Below, one piece after another: positions 1 through 7,049 of a stretch of DNA of 8,103 bases. The stretch covers positions 1 to 8,103 of the forward strand of contig DASUSH010000074.1 in assembly GCA_036375215.1 (NCBI GenBank). Reading direction: 5' to 3'. The notes below the pieces were generated by a model, which did no database searches, had not been told where the DNA came from, and worked only from the letters and a program-made list of their open reading frames with translations. This DNA comes from DASUSH01 sp036375215 (GTDB taxonomy: Bacteria > Actinomycetota > Thermoleophilia > Solirubrobacterales > 70-9). Positions within the stretch are counted from its first letter, which is position 1. Every line of letters begins with the position of its first letter. The translations under genes and the position numbers were made by a program.

Positions 1-1583
<1,583 letters not shown>

Positions 1584-1622
1584 GCGCGGTAGACCGATGG
1601 CCGGGTCGGCCGACGCTGCCCG

Positions 1623-1673
1623 GGACGTTGGCCGCGAAACGTTGCCCACGGCAACGAAAGTCGGCCAACGTCC
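1623..1673. terminator. 51-nt nested inverted repeat downstream of ftsH (terminator or operator)
   Basis: The outer arms GGACGTTGGCCG (1623-1634) and CGGCCAACGTCC (1662-1673) are perfect reverse complements of 12 bp. The inner arms CGTTGCC (1640-1646) and GGCAACG (1650-1656) pair perfectly over a 3-nt loop. Both share one centre at base 1648 and are separated by a symmetrical, unpaired, A-rich 5x5 internal loop. The structure starts 40 bp after the ftsH stop, so a transcription terminator is the simplest reading. There is no T-tract after it, as is often the case in GC-rich actinobacteria. The arms also repeat ACGTTGNCC, so a protein-binding operator for the downstream gene is an alternative. 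Confidence 0.6.
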
Positions 1674-1695
1674 GGACCCGGCGCTCCCCGGAGGC

Positions 1696-1713
1696 CCGCC
1701 GGCCGGCCGGCGG
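1696..1713. repeat. 18-bp perfect GC palindrome upstream of the NTF2-like gene
   Basis: CCGCCGGCCGGCCGGCGG reads the same on both strands and ends one base before the GATAAT hexamer. It therefore fills the spacer region of the predicted promoter, a position where a bound repressor could block RNA polymerase. In sequence this GC-rich, a chance palindrome of alternating CCGG units is also plausible. Confidence 0.4.
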
Positions 1714-1714
1714 A

Positions 1715-1720
1715 GATAAT
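1715..1720 (+). promoter_or_regulatory. -10-like GATAAT, leaderless start of NTF2-like/folP pair
   Basis: GATAAT matches five of six positions of the bacterial -10 consensus and ends 6 bp before the GTG at 1727. Transcription would therefore begin at or very near the start codon. No Shine-Dalgarno sequence precedes that GTG, and no clear -35 box is visible. It would drive both the NTF2-like gene and the coupled folP. Confidence 0.5.
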
Positions 1721-1726
1721 CGGGCC

Positions 1727-2134
1727 GTGTCAGCGGCTGACATCGAGCGCCTGGCCGAGGCCTTCGAGGCCCTGGAGCGCGGCGAGGACGAGGCCGCCCT
1801 GGCGCGGATCGCGCCGGACTTCGAGCTGCGGGACCACGTCATCCTCGAGGACACGAGCGACGGGACCGGGCCGGAGGTGATGGAGGCGAACATCGGTCGG
1901 CTGCGCGAGGCCTTCGACCGCGTCTCCTACGAGATCCTCGAGACGATCGACCTCGACGAGCGGATCCTCGTCCGCGTCCTGGCATCCGCGCACACCGACC
2001 GCGACGGCGGGCTCGACACGGAGCTCGAGGTCGGCCAGCTCTGGACGATCCGCGACGGTCTCGCCAGGAGGCTGGAGATCTTCCCGAGCTGGGACGAGGC
2101 CCGCCGCGCGGTCGGACTGGAGCCCGGCCCGTGA
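1727..2134 (+). CDS. NTF2-like / SnoaL-like domain protein
   Basis: The product is 135 residues of unknown specific function with the look of the NTF2/SnoaL fold. A helical N-terminus (residues 3-28) with the usual EALERGEDEAALARIAPDFELRD pattern is followed by alternating strands, including ETIDLDERILVRVLASAHTDRDG and ELEVGQLWTIRDGLARRLEIFPSWDEARRAVG. Proteins of this superfamily are small cone-shaped barrels that either bind a hydrophobic ligand or act as enzymes. No catalytic set can be assigned here. The GTG start was chosen because it follows a -10-like box and sits where the conserved domain begins. The frame is open further upstream to a TTG at 1628, but that stretch runs through the palindromes. 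The stop overlaps the folP start by 4 bp, so the two are probably cotranscribed and translationally coupled. This suggests, but does not prove, a role near folate synthesis. Confidence 0.78.
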   Translation: MSAADIERLAEAFEALERGEDEAALARIAPDFELRDHVILEDTSDGTGPEVMEANIGRLREAFDRVSYEILETIDLDERILVRVLASAHTDRDGGLDTELEVGQLWTIRDGLARRLEIFPSWDEARRAVGLEPGP

Positions 2135-2931
2135 GCGCTCCGCTCATCATGGGGGTGGTGAACGTCACCCCCGACTCCTTCTCCGACGGCGGCGAGTTCC
2201 TCGACCCCCGGCGCGCGATCGAGCACGCCGCCGAGCTGGTGCGTGAGGGCGCCGACCTGCTCGACGTCGGCGGCGAGTCCACCCGGCCCGGAGCGGAGGC
2301 GGTCGGCGCCGATGAGGAGTGCCGGCGCGTCGTGCCGGTCCTCGACGGGCTCGTCGGCGTCGGCGTCCCGATCTCGATCGACACGTCGAAGGCGGCGGTC
2401 GCCGAGGCGGCGCTCGACGCCGGCGCCACCTGGGTGAACGACGTCACCGCGCTCCGCGGCGACCCCGCCCTCGCGGCGCTGTGCGCCGACCGCGGCTGCG
2501 AGGTCGTGCTCATGCACATGCTGGGGGACCCGCGGACTATGCAGGAGGACCCGCGCTACGGAGACGTCGTCGACGACGTCCGCGCCTTCCTCGGCGAGCG
2601 GGTCGAGGCGGCGCTCGCCGCCGGCATCGCCGAGGAGCGCATCTGGGTCGACCCGGGCTTCGGCTTCGGCAAGACCGTCGAGCACAACCTCGAGCTCCTC
2701 CGCCGCCTCGGCGAGCTCCGCGAGCTCGGCCGTCCGATCCTCGTCGGCGCCTCGCGCAAGAGCTTCATCGGCAAGATCACCGGCCGCGACGTCGGCGAGC
2801 GGGTCGGGGGCACGATCGCCGCCCACGTGGTGGCGGCGGCGAACGGGGCGGACGCCGTGCGCGTCCACGACGTCGCGCCGATGCGCGACGCGCTCGAGAC
2901 GCTCGCCGCGGTCACGGACGACAAAGCCTGA
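2131..2931 (+). CDS. folP: Dihydropteroate synthase
   Basis: This cytosolic enzyme condenses 6-hydroxymethyl-7,8-dihydropterin pyrophosphate with p-aminobenzoate to give 7,8-dihydropteroate, and it is the sulfonamide target. The 266-residue TIM barrel has the family signatures in order: GVVNVTPDSFSDGG (8-21), the GESTRPGA loop (48-55), IDTSK (83-87), ND (102-103), LMHMLGDPRTMQ (126-137), DPGFGFGK (173-180), GASRKSFIG (205-213) and the C-terminal RVHD (243-246). All pterin- and phosphate-binding signatures look intact, so it should be active. The GTG start at 2131 overlaps the preceding TGA in GTGA, with a weak GGAG at 2119-2122 at suitable spacing. The ATG at 2149 would remove only six residues, but the coupling favours the GTG. 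Length is normal for the family. In mycobacteria folE lies between ftsH and folP; here the NTF2-like gene takes that place. Confidence 0.96.
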   Translation: MSAPLIMGVVNVTPDSFSDGGEFLDPRRAIEHAAELVREGADLLDVGGESTRPGAEAVGADEECRRVVPVLDGLVGVGVPISIDTSKAAVAEAALDAGATWVNDVTALRGDPALAALCADRGCEVVLMHMLGDPRTMQEDPRYGDVVDDVRAFLGERVEAALAAGIAEERIWVDPGFGFGKTVEHNLELLRRLGELRELGRPILVGASRKSFIGKITGRDVGERVGGTIAAHVVAAANGADAVRVHDVAPMRDALETLAAVTDDKA

Positions 2932-2932
2932 A

Positions 2933-2950
2933 GCGGGGGCCAGGCCCCGC
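2933..2950. terminator. Hairpin between convergent folP and phosphoesterase genes
   Basis: GCGGGG (2933-2938) pairs with CCCCGC (2945-2950) over a 6-nt loop. It begins two bases after the folP stop and ends ten bases before the stop of the opposing gene, so it could end transcription from both sides. No T-tract follows on the plus strand. The opposite strand also lacks one. Confidence 0.55.
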
Positions 2951-2960
2951 AACAACGTGA

Positions 2961-3728
2961 TCAGTGAAGCGTCGCGCTCGACTCCGAGGGCTCGAGCTCG
3001 AAGAACCAGAAGTCGCCCTCCATCACCTGCACCGCGACGTTGTAGACGGGGACGGAGCCGATCCGGCCCTCGATCGTGCCGGCGTGGGCGTGGCCGTGGA
3101 GCGCGAAGTCGGGCTCGTGCTCGAGGATCGGCGCCGCCAGCCGGTCGCTGCCGAGGTAGCCCTGGATCCCGGGGGGCTCGCCGATCAGGGTGTCCGCGGT
3201 GGGCGAGTAGTGCAGGAGGGCCACGCGCAGGTCGCAGGTCGCGATCTCGCGCAGGCCGCGGTCCAGGGCCTCCACCTCGGCGGATCCCTCTGAGTAGATG
3301 CGACGCAGGCTCGGCTCGCCGAAGTCGGGCAGGTGCGAGGAGCCCGCGAAGCCGCCGATGAAGCCCTTCGTGGCGGCGACGCCGATCCGGGTGCCGCGGA
3401 GCTCGAGCACCTTCGAGCCGGGGTCGATCACATCGATCCCGCCGTCGCCGAGCGCGGCGACGAGCTCGTCGCGCCGGTCGGCGTGCCAATCGTGGTTGCC
3501 GAGCACGGCGAGGATCGGCTGGTCGAGCCGGGCGCAGGCGGAGGCCAGGGCGGTGGCCTGCTCGGGCTCCCCGGTCGTGGTCAGGTCGCCGGCGAGCAGG
3601 ATCAGATCGACGTCCGCCGCGATCGCGGCGAACGACTCGGCGATCCGATCGCGACTCGCCTCGTCGCAGTGGACGTCGCCGGCGGCCGCGATCCGGATCG
3701 GCCGCCCCGCGTCGCTTGTCCCGGACAT
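2961..3728 (-). CDS. Calcineurin-like metallophosphoesterase
   Basis: The 255-residue protein is a member of the binuclear-metal phosphoesterase superfamily, whose members hydrolyse phosphomono- or diesters. The metal-binding blocks appear in order: GDVH (17-20), GDL (47-49), GNHD (77-80), a histidine in LLHYSP (H173) and GHAH (212-215). The set is complete, so activity is expected, but the substrate cannot be read from sequence. The segment TKGFIGGFAG (120-129) recalls a group of uncharacterised actinobacterial phosphoesterases, by my recollection. No signal peptide or membrane segment is seen, so it is probably cytosolic. Of three nearby ATGs (3752, 3734, 3728), I chose 3728 because a TATACG hexamer lies 7 bp before it and the 3734 codon is only 1 bp from that box. 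It is divergent from the nucleotidyltransferase gene and convergent with folP, and looks like a single-gene unit. Confidence 0.88.
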   Translation of the reverse strand: MSGTSDAGRPIRIAAAGDVHCDEASRDRIAESFAAIAADVDLILLAGDLTTTGEPEQATALASACARLDQPILAVLGNHDWHADRRDELVAALGDGGIDVIDPGSKVLELRGTRIGVAATKGFIGGFAGSSHLPDFGEPSLRRIYSEGSAEVEALDRGLREIATCDLRVALLHYSPTADTLIGEPPGIQGYLGSDRLAAPILEHEPDFALHGHAHAGTIEGRIGSVPVYNVAVQVMEGDFWFFELEPSESSATLH

Positions 3729-3735
3729 GGCCATG

Positions 3736-3741
3736 CGTATA
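3736..3741 (-). promoter_or_regulatory. -10-like TATACG for the metallophosphoesterase
   Basis: Read on the minus strand, TATACG lies 7 bp before the ATG at 3728 and fits a leaderless transcript. It is part of the self-complementary GTATAC (3737-3742). It lacks the final T of the consensus, and no -35 or ribosome binding site is evident. Confidence 0.38.
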
Positions 3742-3756
3742 CCGCGAATCATGGGG

Positions 3757-3762
3757 TATCAC
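3757..3762 (+). promoter_or_regulatory. -10-like TATCAC for the nucleotidyltransferase gene
   Basis: TATCAC ends 7 bp before the ATG at 3770, matching the spacing of the other putative leaderless promoters here. The match is only four of six bases. Together with the opposing box at 3736-3741 it would form a divergent promoter pair within a 41-bp intergenic region. Confidence 0.33.
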
Positions 3763-3769
3763 TCGCCGC

Positions 3770-4366
3770 ATGTCCGAAGAGGTCGGGTTCGACCGCATCG
3801 AGGCCGCGCTCAAGCGGACGAGCCAGGTGCTCGAGGACGCCGGGATCCGGTTCCTGCTCGCCGGCAGCCTCGCCGCCTGGGCCAGGGGCGGGCCCGAGAC
3901 CCGCAACGACCTCGACCTGATCCTGCGCCCCGCCGATGCCGAGCGGGCGCTTGAGGCGCTCGCGGCGGACGGGATGAGGACCGAGCGCCCGCCGGAGCAG
4001 TGGCTCTTCAAGGCCTGGGACGCCGAGGTGCTCGTCGACCTGATCTTCGAGATCCTCGCGATCGCCGACGAGTCCGGCGCGACCGAGCGCCATCCGGTCG
4101 ACGACGAGCTCTTCGCGCGCGGCGAGGACCTCAAGGTCTTCGGCGTGCTGGTGCGGGCGATGTCGCTCGAGGACCTGATGGTGACCAAGCTGCTCGCGCT
4201 CGAGCCGAACGCGCTCGACTACGGTGGCTCGCTGGCGATCGCGCGGTCGCTGCGCGAGGAGATCGACTGGCGCGCCGTCCGCGAGCGCACCGCCGATTCG
4301 CCTTACGCGAGCGCCTTCTTCACGCTCGTCGAGGATCTCGGCGTCGTCGAGCGCGTGCCCGTCTAG
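3770..4366 (+). CDS. Nucleotidyltransferase-fold protein
   Basis: The 198-residue protein has the core of the DNA-polymerase-beta-like nucleotidyltransferase superfamily. AGSLAAWARGG (31-41) carries the Gly-Ser nucleotide-binding turn. Two acidic residues follow in NDLDLIL (D47 and D49), and a third carboxylate probably lies in VDLIF (D90). These are the three metal-binding positions expected in an active enzyme. The C-terminal part (AMSLEDLMVTKLLAL and after) is helical and resembles the domain following the catalytic core in AbiEii-like and related stand-alone nucleotidyltransferases. Such proteins can transfer nucleotides to protein, tRNA or small molecules, and some are toxins. No antitoxin-like gene adjoins it, so a toxin role is unsupported. 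The ATG start follows a weak -10-like hexamer. Its stop shares four bases with the stop of the opposing hydrolase gene. Confidence 0.8.
   Translation: MSEEVGFDRIEAALKRTSQVLEDAGIRFLLAGSLAAWARGGPETRNDLDLILRPADAERALEALAADGMRTERPPEQWLFKAWDAEVLVDLIFEILAIADESGATERHPVDDELFARGEDLKVFGVLVRAMSLEDLMVTKLLALEPNALDYGGSLAIARSLREEIDWRAVRERTADSPYASAFFTLVEDLGVVERVPV
4363..4366. other. Shared CTAG stop palindrome of two convergent genes
   Basis: CTAG provides TAG at 4364-4366 for the plus-strand nucleotidyltransferase and TAG at 4365-4363 for the minus-strand hydrolase. The coding regions overlap tail to tail by 4 bp, so there is no room for a terminator between them and the transcripts must overlap at their 3' ends. 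Confidence 0.9.
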
Positions 4367-5307
4367 CTCGGCGCCGGGGTGCCGAGGAACTCGCGGATCA
4401 GCGCGGTGACCTCGGCCGCGCGCTGCTGTGGCACCCAGTGCCCGGCGCCGGGGAGGATCTCGACGCGGACGTCAGGGACCCACTCCTCGATCCCGTCGGT
4501 GAGGCCGGGGAGCAGGAAGTGGTCCTCCTCGCCCCAGACCACGAGCGTCGGCACCTCGACCCGCATCGAGCGCAATGCCGCCTGGACCTCGGCGGGCTGT
4601 CCGAACCGGACCTGGTCGCCCATGCCCGCGGCGCGGTAGTAGTTGAGCCCGCCGGTGAGCACGCCGGGCTGCGACCAGGCCTCGCGGTAGAGGCGGCGGT
4701 CGGACTCGCCGAGATACCCCTCCTCGATCCCGCGGCCGAGCGCGAGCGCCTCCATCGCGGCGAAGTCGTTCGCCCGAACCAGCTCCTCGCCGAGGGGCGG
4801 CGGCTTCGCGAAGTCCTCCATGTAGCGGACGGCCTCGCGCTGGCGCGGGGTCCGCTCGAGCTCTCGGCCCCACGTGAACGGAGGCGGGGCGTCGCAGATC
4901 ACCAGCCGATCGACCAGCTCGGGGTGCTTGATCGCGAACGCCCAGGAGACGATCCCGCCCCAGTCATGGCCGACCAGCACGACGGGCTCGCCGCCCAGCC
5001 GCTCGACGAGGCCGCGCACGTCGGCGATCAGGTGGCGCATCCGGTAGGCCTCGACGTCCTGCGGCGCCGAGGAGAGGTTGTAGCCCCGCATGTCGGGGGC
5101 GACGACGCGGTGATCGCGGCCCAGGTCCGCGAGCTGGGCGCGCCAGAGCCACCAGAACTGCGGGAACCCGTGCAGCATCAGCACCGGCGGCCCCGAGCCC
5201 CGCTCGACGTAGTGGATCCGCGCCCCCTCGAGCTCGGCCCAGCCGTCGGCGAGACCGGCCGCGGCGCCGCTGGTCGGAAGCGGCCCCTCGCCGTTTCGCG
5301 CCGTCAT
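4363..5307 (-). CDS. Alpha/beta hydrolase, epoxide hydrolase-like
   Basis: The 314-residue protein has a complete alpha/beta-hydrolase catalytic set. HGFPQFW (46-52) is the oxyanion HGxP motif, GHDWGG (113-118) carries nucleophile D115, D262 in WGEEDHF is the likely acid, and H290 in GAGHWVPQ is the general base. An aspartate nucleophile, HGFP and the cap-domain NYYRA (222-226) point to the epoxide hydrolase / haloalkanoate dehalogenase branch rather than to serine esterases. The cap tyrosines, which activate the epoxide in that family, favour epoxide hydrolase. The substrate is unknown. I chose the ATG at 5307 because the ATG at 5340 lies beyond the -10-like sequences and would overlap the folB start. 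The longer form would add 11 residues of low conservation. No signal peptide is seen. It sits as an opposed single gene between fol genes, with no metabolic link to them. Confidence 0.88.
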   Translation of the reverse strand: MTARNGEGPLPTSGAAAGLADGWAELEGARIHYVERGSGPPVLMLHGFPQFWWLWRAQLADLGRDHRVVAPDMRGYNLSSAPQDVEAYRMRHLIADVRGLVERLGGEPVVLVGHDWGGIVSWAFAIKHPELVDRLVICDAPPPFTWGRELERTPRQREAVRYMEDFAKPPPLGEELVRANDFAAMEALALGRGIEEGYLGESDRRLYREAWSQPGVLTGGLNYYRAAGMGDQVRFGQPAEVQAALRSMRVEVPTLVVWGEEDHFLLPGLTDGIEEWVPDVRVEILPGAGHWVPQQRAAEVTALIREFLGTPAPS

Positions 5308-5321
5308 CGGTGGGCGAGTCT

Positions 5322-5327
5322 GGCATA
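5322..5327 (-). promoter_or_regulatory. -10-like TATGCC for the hydrolase gene (weak)
   Basis: On the minus strand TATGCC lies 14 bp before the ATG at 5307, and an alternative, CAGACT (5322-5317), lies 9 bp before it. Neither is a good match. Either would overlap or abut the folB -10 hexamer on the other strand, so the two divergent promoters probably compete. Confidence 0.25.
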
Positions 5328-5331
5328 CGCT
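5326..5331 (+). promoter_or_regulatory. -10-like TACGCT for folB-folK
   Basis: TACGCT fits the TANNNT form common in actinobacterial promoters and ends exactly 7 bp before the folB ATG. No Shine-Dalgarno sequence precedes that ATG at proper spacing, so leaderless initiation is likely. The same hexamer precedes the dus gene. Confidence 0.5.
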
Positions 5332-5338
5332 CCGAGGC

Positions 5339-5758
5339 ATGGAGGCACACGGCGAAGGCGCGGACCACTCCGTACAGGTCGAGCTGCGCGGGCTGTCGAT
5401 CTACACGCACCACGGGGTGACCGAGGCCGAGCGCGAGATCGGGCAGCGACTCGAGATCGACGTCTCCTTCGACGTGCCCCACTGCGACGCGCTCCTCACC
5501 GACCGCCTCGAGGACACCGTCGACTACGGCGAGGTCGCAGACATCGTCTCGCTCGCCGCCACCGAGCGCAGCTACAAGACGCTCGAGCGGCTCGGCCACG
5601 TGATCTCCGAGCGGCTCGCCGAGCGCTACGGCTGCGAGTCGGTCGTGGTGCGCGCGGCGAAGCCCGAGCCGCCGCTGCCGCTCGCGATCGAGGAAGTCGC
5701 CGTCGAGGTGACGCGCGACGTCCTCGAGGAGGAGCCCGCGGAGGGGGAGCCCGACTGA
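5339..5758 (+). CDS. folB: Dihydroneopterin aldolase
   Basis: This enzyme cleaves 7,8-dihydroneopterin to 6-hydroxymethyl-7,8-dihydropterin and glycolaldehyde, the step before FolK. The 139-residue product shows LRGLSIYTHHGVTEAEREIGQ (16-36), in which E31 aligns with the pterin-site glutamate (E22 of the Staphylococcus aureus enzyme). It also has DTVDYGEV (59-66) with the conserved tyrosine Y63, LERLGHVISERL (82-93), and the catalytic lysine K108 in AAKPEPPLP. About 11 residues precede the fold, and an acidic tail (EEEPAEGEPD) follows it. The ATG is the only sensible start and lies 7 bp after a -10-like box. The stop codon overlaps the folK start in CTGA. The polypurine stretch encoding the acidic tail probably doubles as the folK ribosome binding site. 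Confidence 0.95.
   Translation: MEAHGEGADHSVQVELRGLSIYTHHGVTEAEREIGQRLEIDVSFDVPHCDALLTDRLEDTVDYGEVADIVSLAATERSYKTLERLGHVISERLAERYGCESVVVRAAKPEPPLPLAIEEVAVEVTRDVLEEEPAEGEPD
5740..5749 (+). promoter_or_regulatory. Strong polypurine ribosome binding site for folK
   Basis: GGAGGGGGAG lies inside the 3' end of folB and ends 5 nt before the CTG at 5755. It is one of the few clear Shine-Dalgarno-like sequences in the window. Its spacing supports initiation at CTG, where no ATG, GTG or TTG is available. Confidence 0.6.
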
Positions 5759-6258
5759 CCCCCGAGGCGCGCGCCGGCTATCTGGGTCTCGGCTCGAACG
5801 TCGGCGATCGGCTTGGCCAACTGCGCGCGGCGATCGAGCTTCTGCCCGCGCACGGCGCCGCCGTGGAGGCGGTTTCGTCCGCGTACGAGACCGAGCCGGT
5901 CGGCGAGTTCCTCGACCAGCCTGACTTCCTGAACGCGGCGGCGCGGATCTCGACCGAGCTCGAGCCCGAGGCGCTCCTCGACGCCTGCAAGGCGATCGAG
6001 GCGGAGCGCGGCCGGATGTTCGCCGGCCCGCGGCACGGGCCGCGCCCGCTCGACGTCGATCTCCTGCTGCTCGGTGACCTCGAGCTCGAGACCGAGCGCC
6101 TCAAGATCCCGCACGAGCAGGTCACGTCGCGCCGCTTCGTGCTCGCGCCGCTGCTCGAGCTCGACCCCGGGCTCAAGCTTCCGGACGGCACGGTCCTCGC
6201 CGACGCCCTCGAGCGGCTCGGGCCCGGCCAGGACGTGCGCAGGGTCGGGCCGCTCTGA
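5755..6258 (+). CDS. folK: 2-amino-4-hydroxy-6-hydroxymethyldihydropteridine pyrophosphokinase, CTG start
   Basis: FolK (HPPK) transfers pyrophosphate from ATP to 6-hydroxymethyl-7,8-dihydropterin, making the substrate of FolP. The frame encodes YLGLGSNVGDR (9-19), the GSN start of the fold. It is followed by SSAYETEPVG (41-50), DQPDFLNAA (54-62), the IEAERGR helix end, and GPRPLDVDLLLLG (95-107), whose two aspartates (D100, D102) bind magnesium. The IPHEQVTSRRFVLAPLLEL block follows. The length of 167 residues is normal. In this frame there is no ATG, GTG or TTG between the upstream region and the GSN motif. CTG at 5755, overlapping the folB stop in CTGA and preceded by a strong polypurine site, is therefore the likely start. 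The frame stays open far upstream across the antisense of the hydrolase gene, which is composition and not coding. A frameshifted FolB-FolK fusion is the alternative. Confidence 0.93.
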   Translation: MTPEARAGYLGLGSNVGDRLGQLRAAIELLPAHGAAVEAVSSAYETEPVGEFLDQPDFLNAAARISTELEPEALLDACKAIEAERGRMFAGPRHGPRPLDVDLLLLGDLELETERLKIPHEQVTSRRFVLAPLLELDPGLKLPDGTVLADALERLGPGQDVRRVGPL

Positions 6259-6280
6259 CGAGCGCCGCCGCCGCGGTCGG

Positions 6281-7039
6281 TCAGGCGGCCGGCGCCGTCT
6301 CGCGCAGCGGCGCGAGCCAGGCTTCGGGGAGGATCGCAGGGACGCGGCCCGGGTATTCCGGGACGGCGCGGAAGGCGAGCTCGCCGGCCGGCCGGGCGCT
6401 GATCGCCGGGCGGAGGTCGTCGAGCGTCATCATCAGCCGCAGGCTGGTCGCGACCTGCAGGTCGCCGGCGTTCAGGGTCTCGCCGCCGAGGGTGCCGGCG
6501 GCGATGTAGTCGTCGACGCGCGCGAGCATTCCCGGGAGGGCCGCGAGGTCGTTGCGGACGTTCTCGTCCGTGGCGTCGTTGAGGCGCGCCGAGGCCGCGA
6601 CGATCGGGGCAGCGGTCTTCACCGCGAGCCCGACCGGGATCCCGAGCCTGGCCCCCGTGGAGAAGCTCTCGAGCGGGGCGCGGTCGCGCCGCAGGCTCCA
6701 CCAGAGCATCCGCCGGGCCGCCGGCTGGAGGTCCTCGTCGCCGAAGCGCTCGGCCTCCTCGACCGCGGTCCGGGCGGTCGGGTCGGCAGGGAAGAGGGGC
6801 GGCTCGGGCTTGATCCGGTCGAGGGCACGGGCGATCTCGCGGCTCCCCTGCACCTTCTCGCCCTCGATCTTCAGCGCCGGCACGGTCACCCCGGGGAAGC
6901 CGAACGCCTTGAGCGCGCCCTTGGAGATCACCGGCATCAGGTCGATGCGCTTGTACGGGATCCCCTTCGCCTCGAGCATCAGCCGCGCCGTCATCGCGGG
7001 GTGCGAGCCGGGGATCACGTAGAGCTTGGCTTCCGACAT
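6281..7039 (-). CDS. Glutathione S-transferase-like protein
   Basis: The 252-residue protein has the N-terminal thioredoxin-like domain of the GST superfamily. LYVIPGSHPAM (6-16) holds a possible catalytic Ser12. The conserved cis-proline P54 lies in the VPAL motif (53-56), and Q64-GS (65-66) matches the usual ES/GS position that contacts glutathione. A mostly helical C-terminal domain follows, with a hydrophobic stretch around GIPVGLAVKTAAPIVAAS. Most actinobacteria use mycothiol rather than glutathione, so the thiol partner, and whether it is a true transferase, is uncertain. The ATG at 7039 was preferred to longer readings because TAGGAT lies 10 bp upstream of it and the upstream extension would cover the coaX promoter. 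It is convergent with folK (22 bp between stops, with only a weak possible GCCGCC/GGCGGC stem) and divergent from coaX. It appears to be a single-gene transcription unit. Confidence 0.82.
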   Translation of the reverse strand: MSEAKLYVIPGSHPAMTARLMLEAKGIPYKRIDLMPVISKGALKAFGFPGVTVPALKIEGEKVQGSREIARALDRIKPEPPLFPADPTARTAVEEAERFGDEDLQPAARRMLWWSLRRDRAPLESFSTGARLGIPVGLAVKTAAPIVAASARLNDATDENVRNDLAALPGMLARVDDYIAAGTLGGETLNAGDLQVATSLRLMMTLDDLRPAISARPAGELAFRAVPEYPGRVPAILPEAWLAPLRETAPAA

Positions 7040-7049
7040 TTCGGCGTCG

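Noticed and set aside
2319..2960. Arg-rich plus-strand frame overlapping folP
   Set aside because: Translation is mostly Arg, Pro and Ala repeats, typical of an alternative frame of a GC-rich gene.
1927..4188. Long minus-strand open frame of 753 codons across folP and the phosphoesterase region
   Set aside because: It runs antisense to folP and out of frame with the phosphoesterase; its translation is Arg/Ala/Asp-rich without any recognisable domain. It is open only because stop codons are rare at this GC content.
3770..4366. AbiE-type toxin-antitoxin system
   Set aside because: No AbiEi-like or other small antitoxin gene lies next to the nucleotidyltransferase; the flanking genes are an enzyme on each side on the opposite strand.
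4000..5754. Upstream extension of the folK frame to a 752-codon open frame
   Set aside because: The part before 5755 lies antisense to the hydrolase and overlaps folB in another frame, with low-complexity Arg-rich translation. Only the last 167 codons are FolK.
5700..5800. FolB-FolK fusion broken by a frameshift
   Set aside because: FolB ends in a normal acidic tail and FolK starts at a coupled CTG behind a good ribosome binding site, so two separate genes explain the data. It remains the alternative given in the CTG finding.
6259..6280. Terminator between convergent folK and GST-like gene
   Set aside because: Only a weak 6-bp GCCGCC/GGCGGC stem with a 14-nt loop can be drawn, and part of it lies in the coding region; not better than chance in this composition.
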